Positions 17,197 to 25,073 of a stretch of 64,000 nucleotides of DNA are shown piece by piece. Under the pieces are notes generated by a model, which made no database searches, had not been told where the DNA came from, and saw only the letters and a program-made list of their open reading frames with translations. Position 1 is the first letter of the stretch. The number at the start of each line of letters is the position of its first letter. The stretch comes from Flavobacteriales bacterium (GTDB lineage Bacteria; Bacteroidota; Bacteroidia; Flavobacteriales_F; PHOS-HE28): contig JADKCV010000009.1 in assembly GCA_016718655.1 (NCBI GenBank), forward strand, positions 48,074-112,073, in the 5' to 3' direction. Both the position numbers and the translations under genes were made by a program.

Positions 17197-18628
17197 TGCA
17201 GATGTTCTTCGCCTCGGTGAAGAACCGTAGTGCATCCACCCCGCCTTCCCGACCGACCCCGCTCTGCTTCATGCCACCGAACGGAGTTCGCAGGTCGCGG
17301 ACCATCCAACAGTTCACCCAAACGATACCGGCATTGATCGCCCGTGCCACCCTGTGGCTTCGTTTGAGATCGGTGGTCCAGATCACCGCGGCCAGTCCAT
17401 ATGGCGTGCTATTGGCCAGTGCGATGGCTTCCTCATCGCTCGTGAATGACTGAAGCGTGACCACAGGACCGAAGATCTCCTCCTGGTTGGTCCGGCACTG
17501 TGGACCCAAGCCTTCGATCACCGTCGGAGCGATATACCAGCCACCACTCAGCGCGCCTTCCAATTGTACGCGAGTGCCACCACAAAGGACCTTCCCCCCT
17601 TCCGTACGTGCCAGATCGATGTAGCTCAGGACCTTTTCCATATGGTCGCGTGAGACCACTGCACCGAGGTCGCTATCAGGAGACGTTGGGTCGCCCACCC
17701 GCAATTGCTCCACTCGGGAGACGAAAGCATCGCGGAAGCGGGCATAGATGCGCTCGTGCACGAGAATACGCGAGCCGCATAAGCAGATCTGACCCTGGTT
17801 GGTGAAACTGGAACGGACCGTCGTGGACAACGCCTCTTCCATGTCACAGTCATCGAAGACCAGGACGGGGTTCTTCCCTCCCAATTCCAAGCTCAATTTC
17901 TTGAACATCGGTGCCGCCACCCGTGCGATCTCCGCGCCAGTGCGTGTTCCACCGGTGAAGGAGATGGCCGGGATACCGGGGTGAGCGGTGATGGCCGCAC
18001 CCACCTTGGGGCCCAGCCCGTGAACGATATTGAGGACGCCTGATGGCATACCCGCTCGGGCGCATAGTGTACTCAATCGATGAGCCGTGCAGGGGGTCAC
18101 CTCACTCGGTTTGGCCACAACACAATTCCCAGCTGCCAAGGCAGGGGCGATCTTCCACGTGAAGAGGTAGAGCGGTAGGTTCCATGGACTGATGCAACCC
18201 ACTACGCCAATAGGTTGTCGATCGGTCCAGTTGACAGCCACATCGTCCATCACGTGGGCCTCACTGGGAAAGTGTAGAATGGCCGTGGCGAAAAAGCGGA
18301 AGTTGGCCACTGCACGCGGGATATCCACCTTGCGCGCCAAGGCCAACGGCTTACCATTGTCCTTGGATTCCAATTGTGCGAACGCCTCCAGGTCATCCTC
18401 GATCAGCTGTGCCAACCGCAGCAGCACATTGGAACGGCCTTCGCGCCCCATTGCTTTCCAACCGGCCAACGCGCGATCTGCCGCCAAGTAGGCCAATTCC
18501 ACATCACGTTCGTCACTATCCGGCAGCCGAGCGAGCACGGCACCTGTTGCTGGTTCGTACACATCGATCCATGCGTTGCTCACCGCCGGCATCGATACGC
18601 CGTCCATCAAGTTCAATATAAGGTCCAT
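17186..18628 (-). CDS. Aldehyde dehydrogenase, 2-aminomuconate semialdehyde dehydrogenase-like (ALDH8A1 family)
   Basis: A 480-residue NAD-dependent aldehyde dehydrogenase. Family residues are intact: Asn in CISPWNLPLYLFTWKIAP, cofactor loop SFTGGTRTG, general base Glu in LSLELGGKNP and catalytic Cys in NQGQICLCGSR. The region from PWNLPLY to QICLC is much closer to ALDH8A1/NbaE, which oxidises 2-aminomuconate semialdehyde in tryptophan breakdown, than to general ALDHs. That fits the dioxygenase and ACMS decarboxylase genes about 10 kb downstream. 2-Hydroxymuconate semialdehyde is the main alternative substrate. The ATG at 18628 is chosen; a longer in-frame start adds 30 non-conserved residues. 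Confidence 0.85.
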   Translation of the reverse strand: MDLILNLMDGVSMPAVSNAWIDVYEPATGAVLARLPDSDERDVELAYLAADRALAGWKAMGREGRSNVLLRLAQLIEDDLEAFAQLESKDNGKPLALARKVDIPRAVANFRFFATAILHFPSEAHVMDDVAVNWTDRQPIGVVGCISPWNLPLYLFTWKIAPALAAGNCVVAKPSEVTPCTAHRLSTLCARAGMPSGVLNIVHGLGPKVGAAITAHPGIPAISFTGGTRTGAEIARVAAPMFKKLSLELGGKNPVLVFDDCDMEEALSTTVRSSFTNQGQICLCGSRILVHERIYARFRDAFVSRVEQLRVGDPTSPDSDLGAVVSRDHMEKVLSYIDLARTEGGKVLCGGTRVQLEGALSGGWYIAPTVIEGLGPQCRTNQEEIFGPVVTLQSFTSDEEAIALANSTPYGLAAVIWTTDLKRSHRVARAINAGIVWVNCWMVRDLRTPFGGMKQSGVGREGGVDALRFFTEAKNICIKL

Positions 18629-18705
18629 GGGACAAGGCCCTTCCGTGTTCTGTGGGATGGGTCCGGGGTCGAAGGTAACAGGTGCTCGGTGGCCTACGAA
18701 CGTCA

Positions 18706-18729
18706 AAAGGCCTCCCAAAGGAGACCTTT
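18706..18729 (-). terminator. Hairpin upstream of the aldehyde dehydrogenase gene
   Basis: Bases 18706-18715 and 18720-18729 form a 10-bp stem with one mismatch and loop CAAA. On the minus strand it is followed by TTTT, so it resembles a weak terminator or leader attenuator 78 bp before the ALDH start. The rest of the 297-bp divergent gap has three GTTAA-type short repeats (18852-18888). Confidence 0.4.
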
Positions 18730-18925
18730 CAACGCCTTGTTGTGCAGGTCGGCCTCACCAAAACCCATCAGCCGACCAAGCTGGTAGGGACCCCGCGCCG
18801 CGAGTTCCCTCCGTTGATGATGCGAAACTACCCTCGTGCGAACGAATTGATGTTAACGCAAGGAGAATGAACGTTAAAGAGCGTTAAGCTTGATCCAGGG
18901 CCTGAGGGACGGGTAGTTTAGCTGC

Positions 18926-20386
18926 GTGGAACGGCGCTGGATCATTGGCTTGGTAGCGACCATCGGTATGGCGCTGCTCGGTCTGGTGGGCATACAGGTC
19001 CATTGGATCAGAAGCACGGTGAGCGCACGGGAATCGCAATTGGTCCAAGGCATCGACAATGCGCTATTCGTGGTCAGTGACAAGCTCGAGCAACTTGAAC
19101 GGATCCACACCTTACGGAACGAACCAGCAGGACGTCAGCTTCTTCTTCGCCTGGACACCTTGCGCACCAAGCGATCGCCGGATCGGGTAGGCTCCGTCGA
19201 TCCATCGCGCGATCCCGGTGGTGTGATCGACGGCTCGGGGGACGATCTGGAAACGCTGGTGACCGATGTCGTCCGAGGCATCCTGGCCGCAGAGATGCAG
19301 CGCGACATTCGCGATCGTCTTGATGTGCGGGTGTTGGACTCCCTTATAAACAGCGTGTTCCTGGCCGACGGTCTCCCCAGACCGACCGCTTATGGGGTGT
19401 TCGACGACGGAGATCGTCCCATACCGTTGAGCTCGGATCAACCGGACCACCTGGAACGGCTTCTGAACACCCCGTACCGGGAACGGTTGTTCCGCCATGA
19501 CCTTGCGCTGGAAGGTTATTTCCTGAGGGTGGCCGTGGATGACGAACGTGGTCTCATCCATCGTGGCGTGGTCCCTCAGTTGATCATTTCCGCTCTTTTC
19601 ATCGGGCTCATCATCGCGGTGTTCGCGATCGCCTTGCGCATCATCCTCAGGCAGAAGCGTATCAGCGATATCCGGAACGACCTGGTGAACAACCTGACCC
19701 ATGAACTGAAGACCCCGATCAGCACCATCGGCCTGGCGTGTGAAGCCTTGGCGGACCCTTCGGTGCCGAAGACCGATCAGCAGGTGCGGACGTTCGTAGG
19801 CATGATCCGGGACGAGAACAAACGCTTGGGGGCATTGGTGGAGAACGTGCTGCAGAGTGCCGTGCTCGACAGTGGGCACATGGTGCTCAAACTGGTCGAT
19901 CTGGATATGCACAGTCTGGTACAGGACGTGATCCGGAGCAGCAATATCCAAGTTTCGAGACGCAGCGGACGGATCGAAACGGACCTCCGTGCTGAGATCC
20001 ACCATGTCCAAGGCGACCGGATCCACCTCACCAACCTGCTCTACAACCTCATTGATAATGCGGTGAAGTACACCCGGCAGGAGCCGGTGATCCGGATCGT
20101 CACGCATAGCAATGACACGGGGATCACACTGAGCGTGTCCGACAATGGGATCGGCATCGCACCTTCCGAGCAACGCAAGATCTTCGATCGCCTGTATCGG
20201 GTTCCTACGGGCAACATCCACAATACGAAAGGCTTCGGCCTGGGTCTTAGCTATGTCCGCACCGTAGTGGAACGTCACCGCGGCACCATCCGAGTGGAGA
20301 GTGTTCCGGGTCAGGGCAGTACCTTCCATCTATTCATACCATTCGAACATGTCATCACCCGTCAAGCTGCTCCTGGTAGAGGATGA
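18926..20386 (+). CDS. Sensor histidine kinase (PhoR/RprX-like)
   Basis: A 486-residue membrane kinase starting at GTG 18926. Helix 1 is at about 5-25, the extracytoplasmic sensor region at about 26-210, helix 2 at about 213-236, then HisKA with the phospho-acceptor His in NNLTHELKTPISTIGL. The HATPase part has N box NLLYNLIDNAVKYT, G1 box SDNGIGIA, F box IFDRLYRV and G2 box TKGFGLGLSYV. Its 3' end overlaps the start of the OmpR-type regulator by 38 bp, so the two are translated as a coupled pair. The sensor region has no recognisable ligand domain. A candidate TTG/TAGTTTAG promoter lies so close that the message would be nearly leaderless. Confidence 0.92.
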   Translation: MERRWIIGLVATIGMALLGLVGIQVHWIRSTVSARESQLVQGIDNALFVVSDKLEQLERIHTLRNEPAGRQLLLRLDTLRTKRSPDRVGSVDPSRDPGGVIDGSGDDLETLVTDVVRGILAAEMQRDIRDRLDVRVLDSLINSVFLADGLPRPTAYGVFDDGDRPIPLSSDQPDHLERLLNTPYRERLFRHDLALEGYFLRVAVDDERGLIHRGVVPQLIISALFIGLIIAVFAIALRIILRQKRISDIRNDLVNNLTHELKTPISTIGLACEALADPSVPKTDQQVRTFVGMIRDENKRLGALVENVLQSAVLDSGHMVLKLVDLDMHSLVQDVIRSSNIQVSRRSGRIETDLRAEIHHVQGDRIHLTNLLYNLIDNAVKYTRQEPVIRIVTHSNDTGITLSVSDNGIGIAPSEQRKIFDRLYRVPTGNIHNTKGFGLGLSYVRTVVERHRGTIRVESVPGQGSTFHLFIPFEHVITRQAAPGRG

Positions 20387-21053
20387 CCCCAATCTCGGAG
20401 GGCTACTGGCCGAATACTTGCGGGCCAAGGGCTTTCTGGTGGACCTACGCACCGATGGACAGCAGGGGTGGCTGGCCTATTCGCAGAACACCTACGATAT
20501 GCTCATCCTTGACGTGATGATGCCATTGAAGGACGGTTTCACCTTGGCCCGCGAGATCCGTGAGAAGGACCCCTTGGTCCCGATCGTCTTCCTGACCGCC
20601 AAGAGCATGAAACAAGACACCTTGGAAGGCTTCAAGGCGGGCGCTGATGATTATCTCACGAAGCCTTTCAGCATGGAGGAATTGATGCTTCGCACCCAAG
20701 CTGTGCTCCGGCGCGCACGCGGAGCCCAGCCGCTCGAAGTGGAACCGGACCATTATCTGATCGGCGCGTCGCGGTTCGACCCGCGCAAGCAACTCCTTGC
20801 CACTCCTGTCGGGGAGCGTCGCCTGACCACCAAGGAATCGGAATTATTACGTCTCCTTTGTGCCCATCGCAATGACGTCCTGGAGCGTGGGCATGCATTA
20901 CGCGAAGTGTGGGGCAATGACAATTACTTCAGTGGCCGCAGCATGGATGTCTATATCGCCAAGCTGCGGAAGTATCTACGGGACGACCCGGCAGTGGAGA
21001 TCATTAATGTACATGGCAAAGGGTTCAGGCTGATCGCGCCGGATGGGCAATGA
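20349..21053 (+). CDS. OmpR-family response regulator (RprY-like)
   Basis: A 234-residue two-domain regulator. The receiver domain has the acidic cluster LLLVEDDPN, phospho-acceptor Asp in MLILDVMMPLKDGF, Thr in VFLTAKSMKQD and Lys in DYLTKPFSMEEL. The C-terminal winged helix (about 130-230) includes RRLTTKESELLRLLCAHRN, then a recognition helix near GRSMDVYIAKLRKYL and the wing VEIINVHGKGFRLI. The ATG at 20349 lies inside the kinase gene, giving translational coupling. Together with the upstream kinase it forms a complete two-component system; its targets cannot be read from this window. Confidence 0.93.
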   Translation: MSSPVKLLLVEDDPNLGGLLAEYLRAKGFLVDLRTDGQQGWLAYSQNTYDMLILDVMMPLKDGFTLAREIREKDPLVPIVFLTAKSMKQDTLEGFKAGADDYLTKPFSMEELMLRTQAVLRRARGAQPLEVEPDHYLIGASRFDPRKQLLATPVGERRLTTKESELLRLLCAHRNDVLERGHALREVWGNDNYFSGRSMDVYIAKLRKYLRDDPAVEIINVHGKGFRLIAPDGQ

Positions 21054-21092
21054 TCGATAGGAGTGCCGTGTTCTGTCCTCAAACACAGGACC

Positions 21093-21821
21093 ATGGCTAC
21101 CTACACCCATTCATGGGACCGTTCACAACGGGACCTGAGCCGCCGTTTCCTCACCGGCCTCGTCACAGCACTCTCCTTCACCCTGGTCGCCTATGAGTGG
21201 CGATCCGGAACCCACGTGTCGTTCCTCAAGACCACCCTTGCCGACGAGGAGCACGTGGTCGAAGACCTCCCGGTGAACTTCACCATCAAGCGGGACCTGA
21301 TCCCCAGCGACTCCAAAGTGCGTACTACGGCGAGCACAGGTCGCATCGTAGCCTCGGAGCCAGTTGCTGTTCCAACCCTGTCACCCCAAGCCAACATCCA
21401 GCCCGATCCAACAGGTGGACCTGAGCCACTGGTCACGGGTCCTGAGCGCCTCCCGGATGAGGTCGTGGACCCGGGACCTCGCTTGTGGGACGGTGTGGAG
21501 CAACGACCCTACTTCGCAACGTGCCTGGAGGAGGATCGCAGGGACCTTGACGCATGCACAGAGGCCCGGATCGACGCACATCTCCAAAAACACTTCCGGG
21601 TACCCCGCGAAATGCGTCGTGAGGAATTCACGGTGATCACCATGGAGGTGACGGCATCCGGGGCCATCGGCAGGTTGATATGCGCCCCCGAGCCGAGTGC
21701 GGACGTGAAAGCCGAGATCGAACGGGTCATCCGGTCATTGCCGACGTTCATGGCGGGGTCCGAGAGGGGCAGTGGAGTGCCCGTGATCCATCAGCTTCCC
21801 TTTAGGGTGCGGAGGATCTGA
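21093..21821 (+). CDS. TonB-like energy-transducer protein
   Basis: A 242-residue single-pass membrane protein. After a short basic N-terminus (SWDRSQRDLSRRF) comes one hydrophobic helix (about 20-36), then a Pro-rich linker (about 65-135, PVAVPTLSPQANIQPDPTGG) and a C-terminal TonB_C-like fold (about 150-240) with FTVITMEVTASGAIGRLIC and INxxPF-like ending HQLPFRVRRI. This domain order (anchor, Pro-rich spacer, TonB_C) matches Bacteroidota TonB paralogues that couple the proton gradient to outer membrane transporters. No ExbB/ExbD or receptor gene is adjacent. Start at ATG 21093 because the upstream alternative adds a Cys/Lys-rich stub. Confidence 0.65.
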   Translation: MATYTHSWDRSQRDLSRRFLTGLVTALSFTLVAYEWRSGTHVSFLKTTLADEEHVVEDLPVNFTIKRDLIPSDSKVRTTASTGRIVASEPVAVPTLSPQANIQPDPTGGPEPLVTGPERLPDEVVDPGPRLWDGVEQRPYFATCLEEDRRDLDACTEARIDAHLQKHFRVPREMRREEFTVITMEVTASGAIGRLICAPEPSADVKAEIERVIRSLPTFMAGSERGSGVPVIHQLPFRVRRI

Positions 21822-21831
21822 GCGACCGAAC

Positions 21832-22617
21832 TCAAAGACACGCGGTCCGTCCTCCGTCCACAGGAAGGTTGACCCCATTGATGTATCCGCCGGAAGGACC
21901 ACATAGGAAAGCCACGGCATTGGCGATCTCGCCCGCTTGAGCGAACCGGCGGAGCGGTATCTCCATCTGCATCTCCTCTGCGATGGACGCCTCGCTACGT
22001 TCGGTCGCCTGTGCCTTGTTGCGGATGATGGCCGTGAGGCGTTCAGTGGCCGTGGCCCCGGGCAACACATTGTTCACCGTGATCCCGTGAGGCCCAAGCT
22101 CATTCGCCAAGGTCTTGGCCCAGTTGGCGACCGCACCCCGTATGGTATTGCTCACCCCCAGGTTGGGCAGGGGTTGTTTCACGCTGGTACTGATGATATT
22201 GATGATACGGCCGTGACCGCGCTGTTTCATTCCCGGGACCACCGCCCTGACCATGGTCTGGAAGGCAAGGACATGCAACCGGAAGGCCGACTCGAACGCA
22301 GCCACCTCCGCCTGATGCGCCGGACCAGGTGCTGGCCCACCGGTGTTGTTGATCAGGATATCCACCCCATGGTGGGTCAGATGGGCCTTCAGCGTAGCAT
22401 CCAATGCGTTCGTATCGCTCATATCCACCACCAGCACACCATGGGACTGTGATGACCGGACAGGCAACGTCGCAGCCAGAGCCCGGGTCCGGTCCCCATC
22501 CCGGCCCACCAACGTAACGTTGGCACCGAGTTCCGCGAGCTCCAGGGCGATCGCAGCACCGATGCCTTGGGTAGCGCCTCCGACCAATGCGTTCCGACCT
22601 TTCAATGAGATATCCAT
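21832..22617 (-). CDS. Short-chain dehydrogenase/reductase with altered catalytic motif
   Basis: A 261-residue Rossmann-fold SDR. The cofactor motif is GGATQGIGAAIAL, the structural NNTGG replaces NNAGG, and the C-terminal cofactor-side region FLCGPSGGYINGVNLPVDGG is typical. The usual Y-x-x-x-K catalytic pair is absent: after IINIISTS the corresponding position reads GVSNTIRGAVANW, so Ser/Arg stand in place of Tyr/Lys. SDRs with this S-N-x-x-R variant are known as a distinct group, and to my recollection some sit in Bacteroidota kynurenine gene clusters, which would fit the local genes. The substrate is unknown. Confidence 0.85.
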   Translation of the reverse strand: MDISLKGRNALVGGATQGIGAAIALELAELGANVTLVGRDGDRTRALAATLPVRSSQSHGVLVVDMSDTNALDATLKAHLTHHGVDILINNTGGPAPGPAHQAEVAAFESAFRLHVLAFQTMVRAVVPGMKQRGHGRIINIISTSVKQPLPNLGVSNTIRGAVANWAKTLANELGPHGITVNNVLPGATATERLTAIIRNKAQATERSEASIAEEMQMEIPLRRFAQAGEIANAVAFLCGPSGGYINGVNLPVDGGRTACL

Positions 22618-22704
22618 GGTACGAAAGTAGGCGGTGTATAATTCGTGCTTGGTATTCCAGTACAGAAGTGCCACCTTCGCGGCATTCTAACCGACCCAAG
22701 AACG

Positions 22705-24798
22705 ATGAAGAACAACTACCTTGCTTTTGTAGGAGTGCTGGTCGCTGCCAGCATGACGACCCTGGCAACAGGTCAGGCGGGCATGACGCCGGACCTTCTC
22801 CAGAAGACCAAGAGCCGCGTTGCGGTGAAGGGTGAAGTATCGCGTACGCTGAGCCGCCAGGGCACAGTGATCGCCGCTGAGCTGCGCGGCGCTATCGCGA
22901 ACGATGCTTGCGCTGATGCACAAGTACTGACGGTGAACCTGCCAGGCGAATGTCCTGCGAACGGGGTGCCCGGCGACAATGCTGGAACCACTGCCACGGA
23001 CGGCGAGCCTACGTGCGATCCAGGCGCTTCCGCCTATGAGGACGTATGGTACGGCTTCAATTCCGGTGCCTACACCTCTGTAACGGTCAATATCGTGGGG
23101 GGTACCATCACCGACCTGGTCGTGGACGTCCTGGAGGGTGGCTGCGGAGGAACCTCCGTTGCTTGTGCCGTGGGTGATGCCGCAACCGCGCTTGTAGTGC
23201 CGGTCTCCCCTGGGACCGATTACGTGTTCAGCGTGGCCGCGAACAATGACTTCGGTGTTGGTGGAACGTTCGACGTTTGCCTGACCGGTCAAGGCGGTGG
23301 GGCCGCTCCTGCGAACGACGAATGTGCAGGTGCCACCTCCCTCACCGTTGGTACCGAGTGCACTCCGGTGACCGCTACGGTCCTGGATGCTACCAGCACG
23401 TTGCCCTCCATCCTCTGCAACGGGTTCACCGCTCCTGGTGCACTTGATGTGTGGTTCAGCTTCGTGGCAACGGGTGCCATCACCAACGTTCAGGTGGATG
23501 GCGTCGGTACCATGGATGCCGTGATCGAAGGCTTCACGGGTGATTGTGGCGCGCTGGTAAGCGTGGGTTGTGCCGATGCGACCTTCCCTCCGGGCGGTCT
23601 GCAGGAGACACTGACCATGAACACCGTTTCCGGAACGACCTATTATGTACGCGTGTACCACTATGGCGCCACCGCACCTGCCGATCCAGAGTTCAGCATC
23701 TGCGCGTTCGCTCCTTCCAACGTTCCTGCCAACGACCAGTGTGACGCGGTCACGGCCGATGCATTGGCAGCTGGTGGAAGTGTGAACTGGACCGGCGATA
23801 ACACCGGCGCACTGGACACCGAGGCCATTGGCACCGTGAACGTGTGGCACGCCTTCACCACCACCGAATGCACGAACATCTCCGTAGCCTACTGTGGCAT
23901 GGTCGCACCGTTCCAGAACGTGGGTGCTCGTCTGTACGTGGATTGCCCGTACACGTCCTTCATCGGATTCAGCTCGGGCAACTTCGATGACTGCGGTGAT
24001 GGCAACGCCACCGTTTACTTCGATGCTGTTCCAGCTGGCACCTATTACTATGCAGTGCTCGGTGGCGTTGATGCCACTGGCGCTTATGAAATCACGGTAA
24101 CAGCTGAAGCATGCGCTCCTCCGCCTGCCAACGATGCTTGTGCCGGTGCCCAAGGCCTGTTCGTGTATACCGTGTGCACGCCCATCGATGGTAACACGGA
24201 GAGCAGCGACCAGACCCTCGACCCGATCGAGTGCAATGCGTTCACCTCCCCTACAGCGCTTGACGTGTGGTATTCGTTCGTAGCCACGGGAACCGACCAT
24301 ACGGTTACCGCTACCGGCACGAACGGTGCCGACCTGGTGATCGAACTGTTCTCCGGTGCGTGCGATGCCGCCACTTCCTTGGCTTGTTCCGATGCGACCA
24401 TCGCGGATGGTGTGGAGGAGATCATCCAGAGCGGATTGACCGTGGGTGAGACCTACTCCGTGCGCGTGTACAACTATGGTGGTACCGCCACCTTCAACAT
24501 CTGCGTCACCGGTGACATCGAAACCGCTGTGAACGACCTGACCTCCAACAGCGCTGTGTTCGCCGTATTCCCGAACCCCAGCAATGGTGACGTGACCATC
24601 TCCAGCAATGAACTGGTGGGTGCCACCTCCATCGAGGTGTTGGACATGACCGGCCGTCTGCTGCACACTGAGAACCGCACCTTGGTGGCCGGACAGGCGC
24701 ATCAGGTGCAGCTGGCTGGCCGTCTGGCCACCGGTTCTTACGTTTTCCGCCTGAGCAACGACAAGGGCACCAGCGAGCAACGCGTGGTCATCCGTTGA
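22705..24798 (+). CDS. T9SS-secreted cell-surface protein with repeated beta-sandwich domains
   Basis: A 697-residue protein beginning with a signal peptide (MKNNYLAFVGVLVAASMTTL). It carries four successive domains of about 125-145 residues, each opening with N-D-x-C (NDACADAQ, NDECAGATSL, NDQCDAVTAD, NDACAGAQGL) and containing VWYxF/VWHAF and a closing Y-x-V/I strand, a PPC-like beta-sandwich plan. The third closely matches the units of the next gene. The C-terminal 80 residues (FAVFPNPSNGDVTISSNE, VLDMTGRLL, GSYVFRLSNDKGTSEQRVVI) are a T9SS type A sorting signal. It is exported and anchored or released at the surface. Ligand unknown. Confidence 0.85.
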   Translation: MKNNYLAFVGVLVAASMTTLATGQAGMTPDLLQKTKSRVAVKGEVSRTLSRQGTVIAAELRGAIANDACADAQVLTVNLPGECPANGVPGDNAGTTATDGEPTCDPGASAYEDVWYGFNSGAYTSVTVNIVGGTITDLVVDVLEGGCGGTSVACAVGDAATALVVPVSPGTDYVFSVAANNDFGVGGTFDVCLTGQGGGAAPANDECAGATSLTVGTECTPVTATVLDATSTLPSILCNGFTAPGALDVWFSFVATGAITNVQVDGVGTMDAVIEGFTGDCGALVSVGCADATFPPGGLQETLTMNTVSGTTYYVRVYHYGATAPADPEFSICAFAPSNVPANDQCDAVTADALAAGGSVNWTGDNTGALDTEAIGTVNVWHAFTTTECTNISVAYCGMVAPFQNVGARLYVDCPYTSFIGFSSGNFDDCGDGNATVYFDAVPAGTYYYAVLGGVDATGAYEITVTAEACAPPPANDACAGAQGLFVYTVCTPIDGNTESSDQTLDPIECNAFTSPTALDVWYSFVATGTDHTVTATGTNGADLVIELFSGACDAATSLACSDATIADGVEEIIQSGLTVGETYSVRVYNYGGTATFNICVTGDIETAVNDLTSNSAVFAVFPNPSNGDVTISSNELVGATSIEVLDMTGRLLHTENRTLVAGQAHQVQLAGRLATGSYVFRLSNDKGTSEQRVVIR

Positions 24799-24820
24799 TC
24801 GGACCACTCGAACTGATCAC

Positions 24821-24848
24821 AAAGGGCCGTCCTTCGGGGCGGCCCTTT
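24821..24848 (+). terminator. Hairpin terminator after the first surface protein
   Basis: AAAGGGCCGTCC and GGGCGGCCCTTT pair (12 bp, one G-T) around loop TTCG, 23 bp after the stop. Similar GGGCGG-TTCG hairpins follow the gene at 27605. Confidence 0.8.
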
Positions 24849-24975
24849 GTACGTTCGATGGTTTCGTTCAATATCAGGTGTGAAAAACTAGATCCCTTTC
24901 CTTCGACCTTACTCCGCGTCCCTTGCCACCTTTGCACCACACCGCTCCCTGCGGCGTGCTCAATCCGCTGTTACC

Positions 24976-25062
24976 ATGACCCTTCGTTCCATACGCCTCG
25001 TGCTCGCCTTGGCGCCACTGCTCTCCCTGACCCATGGACTTGCTGCTGAGCCCCTGTCCTAG
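24976..25062 (+). other. Signal-peptide reading frame, out of frame with the next gene
   Basis: From ATG 24976 the frame reads MTLRSIRLVLALAPLLSLTH, then GLAAEPLS and a TAG. This is a good Sec signal peptide, 11 bp before the repeat protein's first in-frame GTG, but in a different frame. Adding one base near 25046 would join it to APVLGSAPVNDLC, a natural junction for this protein family. So this is probably the true start of the following gene, separated by a 1-base deletion. Confidence 0.7.
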
Positions 25063-25073
25063 GAAGCGCGCCC

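Noticed and set aside
19112..20329. 405-codon minus-strand frame opposite the histidine kinase
   Set aside because: Mirror frame of a clear kinase gene; no domain recognised.
22687..24807. 706-codon open frame opposite the first surface protein gene
   Set aside because: It is a His/Val/Gly-rich mirror of the coding strand, as expected in GC-rich DNA; the plus-strand protein has signal peptide and sorting domain.
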